DNA of 64,000 nt from Maratus speciosus. Its lineage: Eukaryota > Arthropoda > Arachnida > Araneae > Salticidae. Position 1 is the first letter of the stretch; every line of letters begins with the position of its first letter. Shown here in pieces: positions 30,609 to 41,959 of the stretch. Location of the stretch: assembly GCA_963932465.1 (NCBI GenBank), contig OZ010800.1:35578352-35642351 (forward strand). Reading direction: 5' to 3'. The notes below the pieces were generated by a model that saw only the letters and a program-made list of their open reading frames with translations, was not told the origin of the DNA and did no database searches. Both the position numbers and the translations under genes were made by a program.

Positions 30609-33600
30609 TATAGTAGTGGATTCCACCCGGGACTCCCGGGTTACAGAATATGGACGAAACTTTTATTTAATTGAAAATACTTTTAATTTTTTACATTTAA
30701 TATTTAGTTTTTAAATAGATGAAATAAAAGATGTAGTTTTGTAGCAAACCTCAATTATTCCGCAACCCACCATTGGGTTTCGACCGATAGGTTGAGAACC
30801 GCTTCTTTATAGTATAGTTAGAGAGATAATCAAGGGGATCTTACCCGGGTTTCCCGGGTTACAGAATACAGGCGAAACTTTTTTTTAATTGAAAAGACTA
30901 ATAGATTTTTTACATTTAATATTTAGTTTTTAAATAGATGAAATAAAAGATATATTTTTGTAGCAAACCTCGATTTTTCCGCAACCCACCCAGTGGATCA
31001 CTACCCATTCGTTGGGAACCGCTTCTTTACAGTATAGATAGAAAGATAAACTAAGGGATCCGACCCGGGCTTCCCGGGTTACAGAATACAGGCGAAACTT
31101 TTTTTTAATTGAAAAGACTAATAGATTTTTTACATTTAATATTTAGTTTTTAAATAGATGAAATAAAAGATATATTTTTGTAGCAAACCTCGATTTTTCC
31201 GCAACCCACCAGTGGATCACTACCCATTGGTTGGGAACAGCTTATTTATAGTATAAATAGAGAGATAAACTAAGGGATCCGACCCGGTCTTTCCGGGTTA
31301 CAGAATACAGGTGAAACTTTTTTTTTTTTTTAAAGACTATTAGATTTATTACATTTAATATTTAGTTTTTAAACAGATGAAATAAAAGATATATTTTAGT
31401 AGCAAACCTCGACTATTCGTAAACTTACGAGTGGGTTGCGACCTATAGGTTGGAATCGCTTCTTTATAGTTTATATAGAGAGATATACTATGGGAACTTA
31501 CCCGGTTTTCCCGGGTTACTGGACATAGGTGAAACTTTTTTTTTAATTGAAAAGTCAAATAGATTTATTACATTTAATATTTAGTTTTTAAACAGATGAA
31601 ATAAAAGATATATTTTTGTAGAAAACCTCGATTATTCCACAACCCACCAGTGGGTTGCGACCCATAGGTTGAGAACCGCTTCTTTATAGTATATTAGAGA
31701 AATAGACTAATGAATACGACCCGGGCCTCCCGGGTTACAGAATACAGGCGAAACTTTTGTTTTAATTGAATAGACTAATAGATTTTAACATTTAATATTT
31801 AGTTTTTAAACAATGTAAGTGAAAGAAATATCTTTGTAGAAAACCTCGATTATTCCGGAACCCACCAGTGGATTGCAACCCATAGGTTGAGAACGCCTTA
31901 TATATAGTATAGTCACGGAAATATAGTAGTGGATTACACCCGGGCGTCCCGGGTTACAGAATATAGGCGAAACTTTTATTTAATTGAAAATACTTTTAAT
32001 TTTTTACATTTAATATTTAGTTTTTAAATAGATGAAATAAAAGATATATTTTTGTAGCAAACCTCGATTATTCCGCAACCCACCATTGGGTTTCGACCCA
32101 TAGGTTGAGAACCGTTTCTTTATAGTATAGTTAGAGAGATAGACTAGGAGATCTTACCCGAGTTTCCCGGGTTACAGAATACAGGCGAAACTTTTTTTTA
32201 ATTGAAAAGACTAATAGATTTTTTACATTTAATATTTAGTTTTTAAATAGATGAAATAAAAGGTATATTTTTGTAGCAAACCACGATTTTTCCGCAACCC
32301 ACCAGTGGATCACTACAAATTCGTTGGGAGCCGCTTCTTTATAGTATAGATAGAAAGATAAACTAAGGGATCCGACCCGGGCTTCCCGGGTTACAGAATA
32401 CAGGCGAAACTTTTTTATAAATTGAGTAGACTAATAGAATTTTTACATTTAATATTCAGTTTTAAAACTGAGTAAATCAAAGAAATATCTTTATAGCAAA
32501 CCTCGATTATTCCGCAACCCACAAGTGGATTGCGACCCATAGGTTGAGAACCGATTCTTTATAGTATAGTCAGAGAAATATGGTAGTGGATCCGACCCGG
32601 GCCTCCCGGGTTACAGAATGTAGGCGAAACTTTTATTTACTTGAAAATACTTTTAATTTTTTACATTTAATATTTAGTTTTTAAATAGATGAAATAAAAG
32701 ATATATTTTTGTAGCAAACCTCGATTATTCGGCAACCTACCAGTGGGTCGCGACCTATAGGTTGGAATCGCTTCTTTATAGTATAGATAGAGAGATAGAC
32801 TATGGGAGCTTACCCGAGCTTCCCGGGTTACTGATTATAGGTGAAACTTTTTTTTTATTTAAAAAGACTAATAGATTTATTACATTTAATATTTAGTTTT
32901 TAAACAGATGAAATAAAAGATATATTTTTGTAGAGAACCTTGATTATTCCGCAACCCACCAGTGGGTCACTACCCATTGTTTGGGAACCGCTTCTTTATA
33001 GTATAGATAGAGAGATAGACTATGGGATCTTACCCGGGCTTCCCGGGTTACTGAATATAGGTGAAACTTTTTTTTTACTGAAAAGACTAATAGATTTTTT
33101 ACATTTAATATTTAGTTTTTAAATAGATGAAATAAAAGATATATTTTTGTAGCAAACCTCGATTATTCCGCAACCCACCATCTTATCACTACCCATTGGT
33201 TGGGAACCGCTTCTTTTTAGTATAGATAGAGAGATAAACTAAGGGATCCGACCCGGGATTCCGAAACCTTTTTTTAATTGAAAAGACCAATAGATTTTTT
33301 ACATTTAATATTTAGTTTTTAAACTGAGTAAATCAAAGAAATATCTTTTATAAAAAACATCGATTATTCCGCAACCCACCAGTGGATTGCAACCCATAGG
33401 TTGAGAACCCCTTATTTATAGTATAGTCAGAGAAATATAGTAGTGGATCCCACCCGGGCCTCCCGGGTTACAGAATATAGGCGAAACTTTTATTTAATTG
33501 GAAATACTTTTAATTTTTTACATTTAATATTTAGTTTTTAAATAGATGAAATAAAAGATATATTTTTGTAGAGAACCTCGATTATTCCGCAACCCACCAG

Positions 33601-36600
33601 TGGGTCACTACCCATTTGTTTTGAACCGCTTCTTTATAGTATAGATAGAAAGATAATCTAAGGTTTCCGACCCGAGCTTCCCGGGCTACAGAATACAGGC
33701 GAAACTTTTTTTTTTAATTGAATAGACTAATAGATTTTTTACATTTAATATATAGTTTTTAAACTGAGTAAATCAAAGAAATATCTTTATAACAAACCTC
33801 GATTATTCCGCAACCCATAGGTTGAGAACCCCTTATTTATAGTATAGTTAGAGAAATATATTAGTGGATCCCAACCGGGCCTCCCGGGTTACAGAATATA
33901 GGCGAAACTTTTATTTAATTGAAAATACATTAAATTTTTTGCATTTAATATTTAGTTTTTAAATAGATGAAATAAAAGATATATTTTTGTAGCAAACCTC
34001 GATTATTCCGCAACCCAAAAGTGGGTCACTACCCATTCGTTTTGAACCGCTTCTTTATAGTATAGATAGAAAGATAATCTAAGGTTTCCGACCCGAGCTT
34101 CCCGGGTTACAGAATACAGGCGAAACTTTTTTATAAATTGAATAGACTAATAGATTTTTTACATTTAACATTTAGTTTTTAAATAGGTGAAATAAAAGAT
34201 ATATTTTTGTAGCAAACCTCGATTATTCGGCAACCTACCAGTGGGTCGAGACCTATAGGTTGGAATCGCTTCTTTATAGTATAGATAGAGAGATAGACTA
34301 GGGGATCTTACCCGAGGTAACCGGGTTACTGAATATAGGTGAAACTTTTTTTTAATTGAAAAGACTAATAGATTTTTTACATTTAATATTTAGTTTTTAA
34401 ATAGGTGAAATAAAAGATATATTTTTGTAGCAAACCTCGATTATTCGGCAACCTACCAGTGGGTCGCGACCTATAGGTTGGAATCGCTTCCTTATAGTAT
34501 AGATTGAGAGATAGACTAGGGGATCTTTACCGGGCTTCCCGGGTTACAGAATATAGGCGAAACTTTTATTTAATTGAAAATCCTTTTAATTTTTTACATT
34601 TAATATTTAGTTTTTAAATAGATGAAATAAAAGATATATTTTTGTAGAGAACCTCGATTATTCCGCAACCCACCAGTGGGTCACTACCCATTTGTTTTGA
34701 ACCGCTTCTTTATAGTATAGATAGAAAGTTAATCTAAGGTTTCCGACCCGAGCTTCCCGGGCTACAGAATACAGGCGAAACTTTTTTTTAAATTAAATAG
34801 ACTAATAGATTTTTTCCATTTAATATATAGTTTTTAAACTGAGTAAATCAAAGAAATATCTTTATAACAAACCTCGATTATTCCGAAACCCACCGTGAAT
34901 TGAAACCCATAGGTTGAGAACCCTTTATTTATAGTATAGTCAGAGAAATATAGTAGTGGATCCCACCCGGGCCTCCCGGGTTACAGAATATAGGCGAAAC
35001 TTTTATTTAATTGAAAATACATTAAATTTTTTACATTTAATATTTAGTTTTTAAATAGATGAAATAAAAGATATATATTTGGTAGCAAACCTCGATTTTT
35101 CCGCAACCCACCAGTGGATCACTACCCATTCGTTGGGAACCGCTTCTTTATAGTATAGATAGAAAGATAAACTAAGGGATCCGACCCGGGCTTCCCGGGT
35201 TACAGAATACAGGCGAAACTTTTTTATAATTTGAATAGACTAATAGATTTTTTACATTTAATATTTAGTTTTTAAACAGATGAAATAAAAGTTATATTTT
35301 TGTAGAGAACCTCGATTATTCCGCAACCCACCAGTGGGTCACTACCCATTGTTTGGGAACCGCTTATTTAAAGTATAGATAGAGAGATAAACTAAGGGAT
35401 ACGACACGGGCTTCCCGGGTTAGAGAATATAGGTGAAACTTTTATTTAATTGAAAATATTAATAATTTTTTACATTTAATATTTAGTTTTTAAATAGTTG
35501 AAATAAAAGATTTATTTTTGTAGCAAACCTCGATTATTCCGCAACCCACCATCGGATCACTACCCATTGGTTCGGAACCGCTTCTTTTTAGTATAGATAG
35601 AGAGATAAACTAAGGGATACGAGCCGGGATTCCGAAATTTTTTTTAATTGAAAAGACCAATATATTTTTTACATTTAATATTTAGTTTTTAAACTGAGTA
35701 AATCAAAGAAATATCTCTATAACAAACCTCGATTATTCCGCAACCCACCAGTGGATTGCAACCCATAGGTTGAGAACCCCTTATTTATAGTATAGTCAGA
35801 GAAATATAGTAGTGGATCCCACCCGGGCCTCCCGGGTTACAGAATATAGGCGAAACTTTTATTTAATTGAAAATACATTAAATTTTTTACATTTAATATT
35901 TAGTTTTTAAATAGATGAAATGAAAGATATATTTTTGTAGGGAACCTCGTTTATTCCGCAACCCACCAGTGGGTCACTACCCATATTTTGGGAACAGCTT
36001 ATTTATAGTATAAATAGAGAGATCAACTAAGGGATACGACCCGGGATTCCGAAATTTTTTTTAATTGAAAAGACCAATATATTTTTTACATTTAATATTT
36101 AGTTTTTAAACTGAGTAAATCAAAGAAATATCTCTATAACAAACCTCGATTATTCCGCAACCCACCAGTGGATTGCAACCCATAGGTTGAGAACCCCTTA
36201 TTTATAGTATATTCAGAGAAATATAGTAGTGGATCCCACCCGGGCCTCCCGGGTTACAGAATATAGGCGAAACTTTTATTTAATTGAAAATACATTAAAT
36301 TTTTTACATTTAATATTATTTTTTAAACAGATGAAATAAAAGATATATTTTTGTAGAGAAGCTCGATTATTCCGCAACCCACCAGTGGGTCAATACCCAT
36401 TTGTTTTGAACCGCTTCTTTATAGTATAGATAGAAAGATAATCTAAGGTTTCCGACCCGAGCTTCCCGGGCTACAGAATACAGGCGAAACTTTTTTTTAA
36501 ATTGAATAGACTAATACATTTTTTCCATTTAATATATAGTTTTTAAACTGAGTAAATCAAAGAAATATCTTTATAACAAACCTCGATTATTCCGAAACCC

Positions 36601-39236
36601 ACCGTGAATTGAAACCCATAGGTTGAGAACCCCTTATTTATAGTATAGTCAGAGAAATATAGTAGTGGATCCCACCCGGGCCTCCCGGGTTACAGAATAT
36701 AGGCGAAACTTTTATTTAATTGAAAATACATTAAATTTTTTACATTTAATATTTAGTTTTTAAATAGATGAAATAAAAGATATATTTTTGTAGCAAACCT
36801 CGATTATTCCGCAACCCACCAGTGGGTCACTACCCATTCGTTTTGAACCGCTCCTTTATAGTATACATACAAAGATAATCTAAGGTTTCCGACCCGAGCT
36901 TCCCGGGATACGGAATACAGGCGAAACTTTTTTTTTATTGAAAAGACTAATAGATTTTTTGCATTTAATATTTAGTTTTTAAATAGATGAAATAAAAGAT
37001 ATATTTTAGTAGCAAACCTCGACTATTCGGCAAGCTACCAGTGGTTTGCGACCTATAGGTTGGAATCGCTTCTTTATAGTATAGATAGAGAGATAGACTA
37101 TGGGATCTTACCCGGGCTTCCCGGGTTACTGAATATAGGTGAAACTTTTTTTTTATTGAAAAGACTAATAAATTTTTTACATTTAATATTTAGTTTTTAA
37201 ATAGATGAAATAAAAGATATATTTTTGTAGCAAACCTCGATTTTTCCGCAACCCACCAGTGGATCACTACCCATTCGTTGGGAACCTTTTATTTATAGTA
37301 TAGATAGAAAGATAAACTAAGGGATCCGACCCGGGCTTCCCGGGTTACAGAATACAGGCGAAACGTTTTTATAAATTGAATAGACTAATAGATTTTTTAC
37401 ATTTAATTTTTAGTTTTTAAATAGGTGAAATAAAAGATATATTTTTGTAGCAAACCTCGATTATTCGGCAACCTACCAGTGGGTCGCGACCTATAGGTTG
37501 GAATCGCTTCTTTATAGTATAGATAGAGAGATAGACTAGGGGATCTTACCCGAGGTTCCCGGGTTACTGAATATAGGTGAAACTTTTTTTTAATTGAAAA
37601 GACTAATAGATTTATTACATTTAATATTTAGTTTTTAAACAGATGAAATAAAAGTTATATTTTTGTAGAGAACCTCGATTATTCCGCAACCCACCAGTGG
37701 GTCACTACCCATTGTTTGAGAACCGCTTATTTAAAGTATAGATAGAGAGATAAACTAAGGGATACGACACGGGCTTCCCGGGTTACAGAATATAGGTGAA
37801 ACTTTTATTTAATTGAAAATATTAATAATTTTTTACATTTAATATTTAGTTTTTAAATAGTTGAAATAAAAGATTTATTTTTGTAGCAAACCTCGATTAT
37901 TCCGCAACCCACCATCGGATCACTACCCATTGGTTCGGAACCGCTTCTTTTTAGTATAGATAGAGTGATAAACTAAGGGATACGAGCCGGGATTCCGAAA
38001 TTTTTTTTAATTGAAAAGACCAATATATTTTTTACATTTAATATTTAGTTTTTAAACTGAGTAAATCAAAGAAATATCTCTATAACAAACCTCGATTATT
38101 CCGCAACCCACCAGTGGATTGCAACCCATAGGTTGAGAACCCCTTATTTATAGTATAGTCAGAGAAATATAGTAGTGGATCCCAACCGGGCCTCCCGGGT
38201 TACAGAATATAGGCGAAACTTTTATTTAATTGAAAATACATTAAATTTTTTACATTTAATATTTAGTTTTTAAATAGATGAAATAAAAGATATATTTTTG
38301 TAGGGAACCTCGTTTATTCCGCAACCCACCAGTGGGTCACTACCCATTGGTTGGGAACAGCTTATTTATAGTATAAATAGAGAGATAAACTAAGGGATAC
38401 GACCCGGGATTCCGAAATTTTTTTTAATTGAAAAGACCAATATATTTTTTACATATAATATTTAGTTTTTAAACTGAGTAAATCAAAGAAATATCTCTAT
38501 AACAAACCTCGATTATTCCGCAACCCACCAGTGGATTGCAACCCATAGGTTGAGAACCCCTTATTTATAGTATATTCAGAGAAATATAGTAGTGGATCCC
38601 ACCCGGGCCTCTCGGGTTACAGAATATAGGCGAAACTTTTATTTAATTGAAAATACATTACATTTTTTACATTTAATATTTAGTTTTTAAACAGATGAAA
38701 TAAAAGATATATTTTTGTAGAAAACCTCGATTATTCCGTAACCCACCAGTAGATTGCGACCCATAGGTTGAGAACCGCTTCTTTATAGTATAGTTAAACT
38801 AGTGGATCCGATCCGGACCTCCCGGGTTACAGAATACAGGCAAAACTTTTTTTTTTTAAATAAGAAGGCTAATATATTTTTTACATTTAATATTTAGTTT
38901 TCAAATAGATGAAATAAAATATATATTTTTGTAGCAAACCTCGATTATTCCGCACCATACCAGTGGGTCCCGACATATAGGTTCGAACCGCTTCGTTATA
39001 GCATAGATAGAGAAAGAGACTAGAGGAACCGACCCGAGCTTCCCGGGCTACAAAATACAGGCGAAATTTTTTTTTAATTGAATAGACTAATAGATTTTGT
39101 ACATTTAATATTTAGTTTTTAAAATGAGTAAATCAAAGAAATATCTTTATAACAAACCTCGATTATTCCGCAACCCACCAGTGGATTGCAACCCATAGGT
39201 TGAGAACCCCTTATTTATAATATAGTCACAGAAATA
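30609..39236 (+). repeat. 218-bp satellite array, block 3
   Basis: About 40 monomers. Two monomer classes often alternate. One has 'aaactgagtaaatcaaagaa' with 'gtggattgcaacccatagg' and 'gtggatcccacccgggcctc'. The other has 'aaatagatgaaataaaagat' with 'gtgggtcactacccattcg' and 'ccgacccgagcttcccggg'. Some monomers are shortened, such as the 'gggattccgaaa' type that lacks the second half of the GC box. The block continues through the A/B duplication boundary near 39,029 and ends at the TA target of mariner copy B. Confidence 0.95.
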
Positions 39237-39864
39237 CAGGGTGATTCAGCTCGTCGGTGACAAACTTTAAGGATCGATAGAGCACACCTAGACGAACATT
39301 TTTGAATAGGGAATGTAGGGTCCCTGACGCGATGGTAAGGCGCTAGGCGCTTTCGAAAATTTGGGTGCCGAAATTCGAAACGTCATAAAAACTAGGGAAA
39401 TGGTTAGATTTTCTTGCTTGTTGCGTCGAAATGATTCTGTTTGTTTAGACTTTCTTCAGTACTAATTTGATAAGCGTATCTCTTAAAACATGGATAGGGG
39501 GCGCTGCAGACTTTGGAGAGCTAGACAACAACTTTAAGCCCGTTATTTTGATAATTTAACACATGCTCGCCAAAGTTTATACTCTAACTTAAAGTTTGAA
39601 CCCAAAAGTAGAGCCCTGCAAAAAGCGTAAGAGCCGGAATAAAATGTCAAAGTACAGGGTGGTCGAAACTCGAAGGCTCCTAAGAGATAAACAAACAGAT
39701 TTCTTGACTCATGGCATGCATTTTCATGATTCTGTTTGCTGGGGCTCTCTGAAACTCAGTTGAACGGTACAAAAAGAAACATCGATAGGGGGCGCTTTGG
39801 GCAAAAAACATAATTCGTTGACATTTCGGACGCTAACTGGAAACGGGGCGCTACGATCAGTTAG
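39237..39864. repeat. Left 628-bp terminal inverted repeat, mariner copy B
   Basis: Counterpart of 27,886-28,513, almost identical; one visible change is 'cagtactaat' for 'cagtaccaat'. It holds the same two AGGGGGCGCT motifs. Confidence 0.9.
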
Positions 39865-39943
39865 TAATAATGAAAACACATTTTCTACCTCTGCTCAACA
39901 CTTCTGAATAAATTTAGACCAAAAACATCAATGATACTGGAAA

Positions 39944-39949
39944 TTTATT
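39944..39949 (-). terminator. Polyadenylation signal AATAAA of transposase copy B
   Basis: Same position relative to the stop codon as in copy A. Confidence 0.5.
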
Positions 39950-39963
39950 TACAAAAAATAACA

Positions 39964-41118
39964 CTACAGAAGATGCTCGAAATTTCGACCTTGGGCCATG
40001 ATGCAGGCTTCGCACCTCCGTCGCATTGAGGAGTGTGTGTTTCCAACAATGCCAGGAGTATCTCTGATCTGCCCTGCAGCTGCCACAATGCGCGCCACAA
40101 GTTCTTCAGCACTGCTGACAGGTGTATGGTATACCTCGGCCTTCAGGTAACCCCAAAGGAAGAAATCCAAGCAGGTGAGGTCTGGTGATCGGACAGGCCA
40201 GTGAACTGGACCCCCACGCCCGATCCACCGCTGGCCATACCTTGCGTTTAGATGGAGACGCACGTCGTTCGTGTAATGTGCCGGAGCTCCATCGTGCTGG
40301 AACCACATCTGGCGACGCGAACCTTCGGGTACGTGCGCCTCATCCAGAAGCTGCGGCAGCACTTGATCCAGGAAAATCAGGTAATTTCCACCTGTCAGCC
40401 GTTCAGGTAACAAATAAGGGCCAATGAGGCAATCCCCCAGAATGCCGGCCCACACATTTACTGAGAAACGCTCCTGGGCTGCTCGGCTTCTGGTTTCATG
40501 TGGATTTTCATCACACCACACATGACTGTTGTGGGCGTTCCACATTCCCTCCCGGCTGAAGGTGGACTCGTCCGTAAACAAAATGCTGTTTACAAAACGG
40601 GGATCCCTGGATCTCATCGCCAAGTACCATCTTGAGAATTCCACTCGAGGGCCAAAATCCTGCTCTCTGAGCAACTGCACCCGCTGGATGTGGTAGGGGT
40701 GCAGATTCCGGGAACGTAAGATGCGCCACGCAGTTGCTTGCGAAATGCCAACATGTCTGGTGATATCTCTCGTGCTAAGACCTGGGTTGTCCTCAACCAG
40801 GTTAAGCACAGCCTCTTCGTTGTCGGGGGTGCTCACTGATCGCTCCCGTTCAGGCCTGCCTCCGTCGAAAGATCCCGTTGTGGACAACCTCTGGTGTACT
40901 CGAGCGAAGAAGGCATGGCAGGGGATTTGCCTGTTGGGGTAACGCTCGGCGTACAACCGCTGAGCGGCTCGTCCATTACAACCAGCAGCGCCATACGCCA
41001 AATGCATGTCAGCCAATTCAGAGTTTGTGTACCGTTCCATCCTACTACCGATCTGCAGACAAGTAACCCGAAGCTTAAGTAGGTACCGCACGTTCAAAAG
41101 ACGTGTCTGCGCATACAA
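39964..41118 (-). CDS. Mariner-family (DD41D) transposase, copy B
   Basis: Intact 384-residue frame, or 358 from Met27 (codon at 41,038-41,040). It has the same layout as copy A: two helix-turn-helix regions, D183, D276 and D318 with DD41D spacing, and no stops. It differs at V114L, A120T, W137R and A309V. The first three lie in or near the second DNA-binding helix-turn-helix; A309V lies just before the SPD motif. All four visible differences change the protein, which suggests relaxed constraint since duplication. Arg137 follows the ILRS segment where other mariner proteins often have a polar residue, so either version could be the working one. Activity is not known. Confidence 0.93.
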   Translation of the reverse strand: MYAQTRLLNVRYLLKLRVTCLQIGSRMERYTNSELADMHLAYGAAGCNGRAAQRLYAERYPNRQIPCHAFFARVHQRLSTTGSFDGGRPERERSVSTPDNEEAVLNLVEDNPGLSTRDITRHVGISQATAWRILRSRNLHPYHIQRVQLLREQDFGPRVEFSRWYLAMRSRDPRFVNSILFTDESTFSREGMWNAHNSHVWCDENPHETRSRAAQERFSVNVWAGILGDCLIGPYLLPERLTGGNYLIFLDQVLPQLLDEAHVPEGSRRQMWFQHDGAPAHYTNDVRLHLNARYGQRWIGRGGPVHWPVRSPDLTCLDFFLWGYLKAEVYHTPVSSAEELVARIVAAAGQIRDTPGIVGNTHSSMRRRCEACIMAQGRNFEHLL

Positions 41119-41331
41119 CTACGTCATCTCGCGTTGTCGTCTACGCATTACGTATCTTTTGCATATCGATATGGTACGATATCTTTTGCATAAATCAGCA
41201 AAAAGCACCTTATGTAAATTTTATTGCGCGCATTGTGCATGATTGAAACCAGCTATGTTTGTTAAAAAAAACAAACAAACTGCAGTTTTAATAGCTTCTT
41301 ATGATAAGTAAATTACTCTCTTGTTTTGTTT

Positions 41332-41959
41332 CTAACTGATCGTAGCGCCCCGTTTCCAGTTAGCGTCCGAAATGTCAACGAATTATGTTTTTTGCCCAAA
41401 GCGCCCCCTATCGATGTTTCTTTTTGTACCGTTCAACTGAGTTTCAGAGAGCACCAGCAAACAGAATCATGAAAATGCATGCCATAAGTCAAGAAATCTG
41501 TTTGTTTATCTCCTAGGAGCCTTCGAGTTTCGACCACCCTGTACTTTGACATTTTATTCCGGCTCTTACGCTTTTTGCAGGGCTCTACTTTTGGGTTCAA
41601 ACTTTAAGTTAGAGTATAAACTTTGGCGAGCATGTGTTAAATTATCAAAATAACGGGCTTAAAGTTGTTGTCTAGCTCTCCAAAGTCTGCAGCGCCCCCT
41701 ATCCATGTTTTAAGAGATACGCTTATCAAATTGGTACTGAAGAAAGTCTAAACAAACAGAATCATTTCGACGCAACAAGCAAAAAAATCTAACCATTTCC
41801 CTAGTTTTTATGACGTTTCGAATTTCGGCACCCAAATTTTCGAAAGCGCCTAGCGCCTTACCATCGCGTCAGGGACCCTACATTCCCTATTCAAAAATGT
41901 TCGTCTAGGTGTGCTCTATCGATCCTTAAAGTTTGTCACCGACGAGCTGAATCACCCTG
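41332..41959. repeat. Right 628-bp terminal inverted repeat, mariner copy B
   Basis: Counterpart of 29,981-30,608. One visible change is 'gagagcaccagc' for 'gagagccccagc' near 41,453. Confidence 0.9.

Larger units (their letters stand above)
27678..39028 (+). repeat. 11.35-kb tandem segmental duplication, copy A
   Basis: This contains the end of satellite block 2, mariner copy A and satellite block 3. Every landmark reappears 11,351 bp (within a few bp) downstream: the mariner ends (27,886 to 39,237 and 30,608 to 41,959), the transposase and the order of variant monomers. Nearly all bases match by eye. The edge falls in the common satellite word CCGACCCG. Confidence 0.85.
39237..41959 (-). 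mobile_element. Long-TIR DD41D mariner element, copy B
   Basis: Same length (2,723 bp), same ends and same TA site in the same satellite monomer as copy A, 11,351 bp downstream. The 628-bp inverted repeats are at 39,237-39,864 and 41,332-41,959. Only a handful of base differences from copy A are visible, inside and outside the gene. It was copied with its flanks, not inserted separately. Confidence 0.93.

Noticed and set aside
37268..37300. CENP-B-box-like word TTCGTTGGGAACCGCT in some monomers
   Set aside because: Only about 6 of the 9 essential CENP-B positions match, other monomers break it further, and the word is explained by the hAT-like box.
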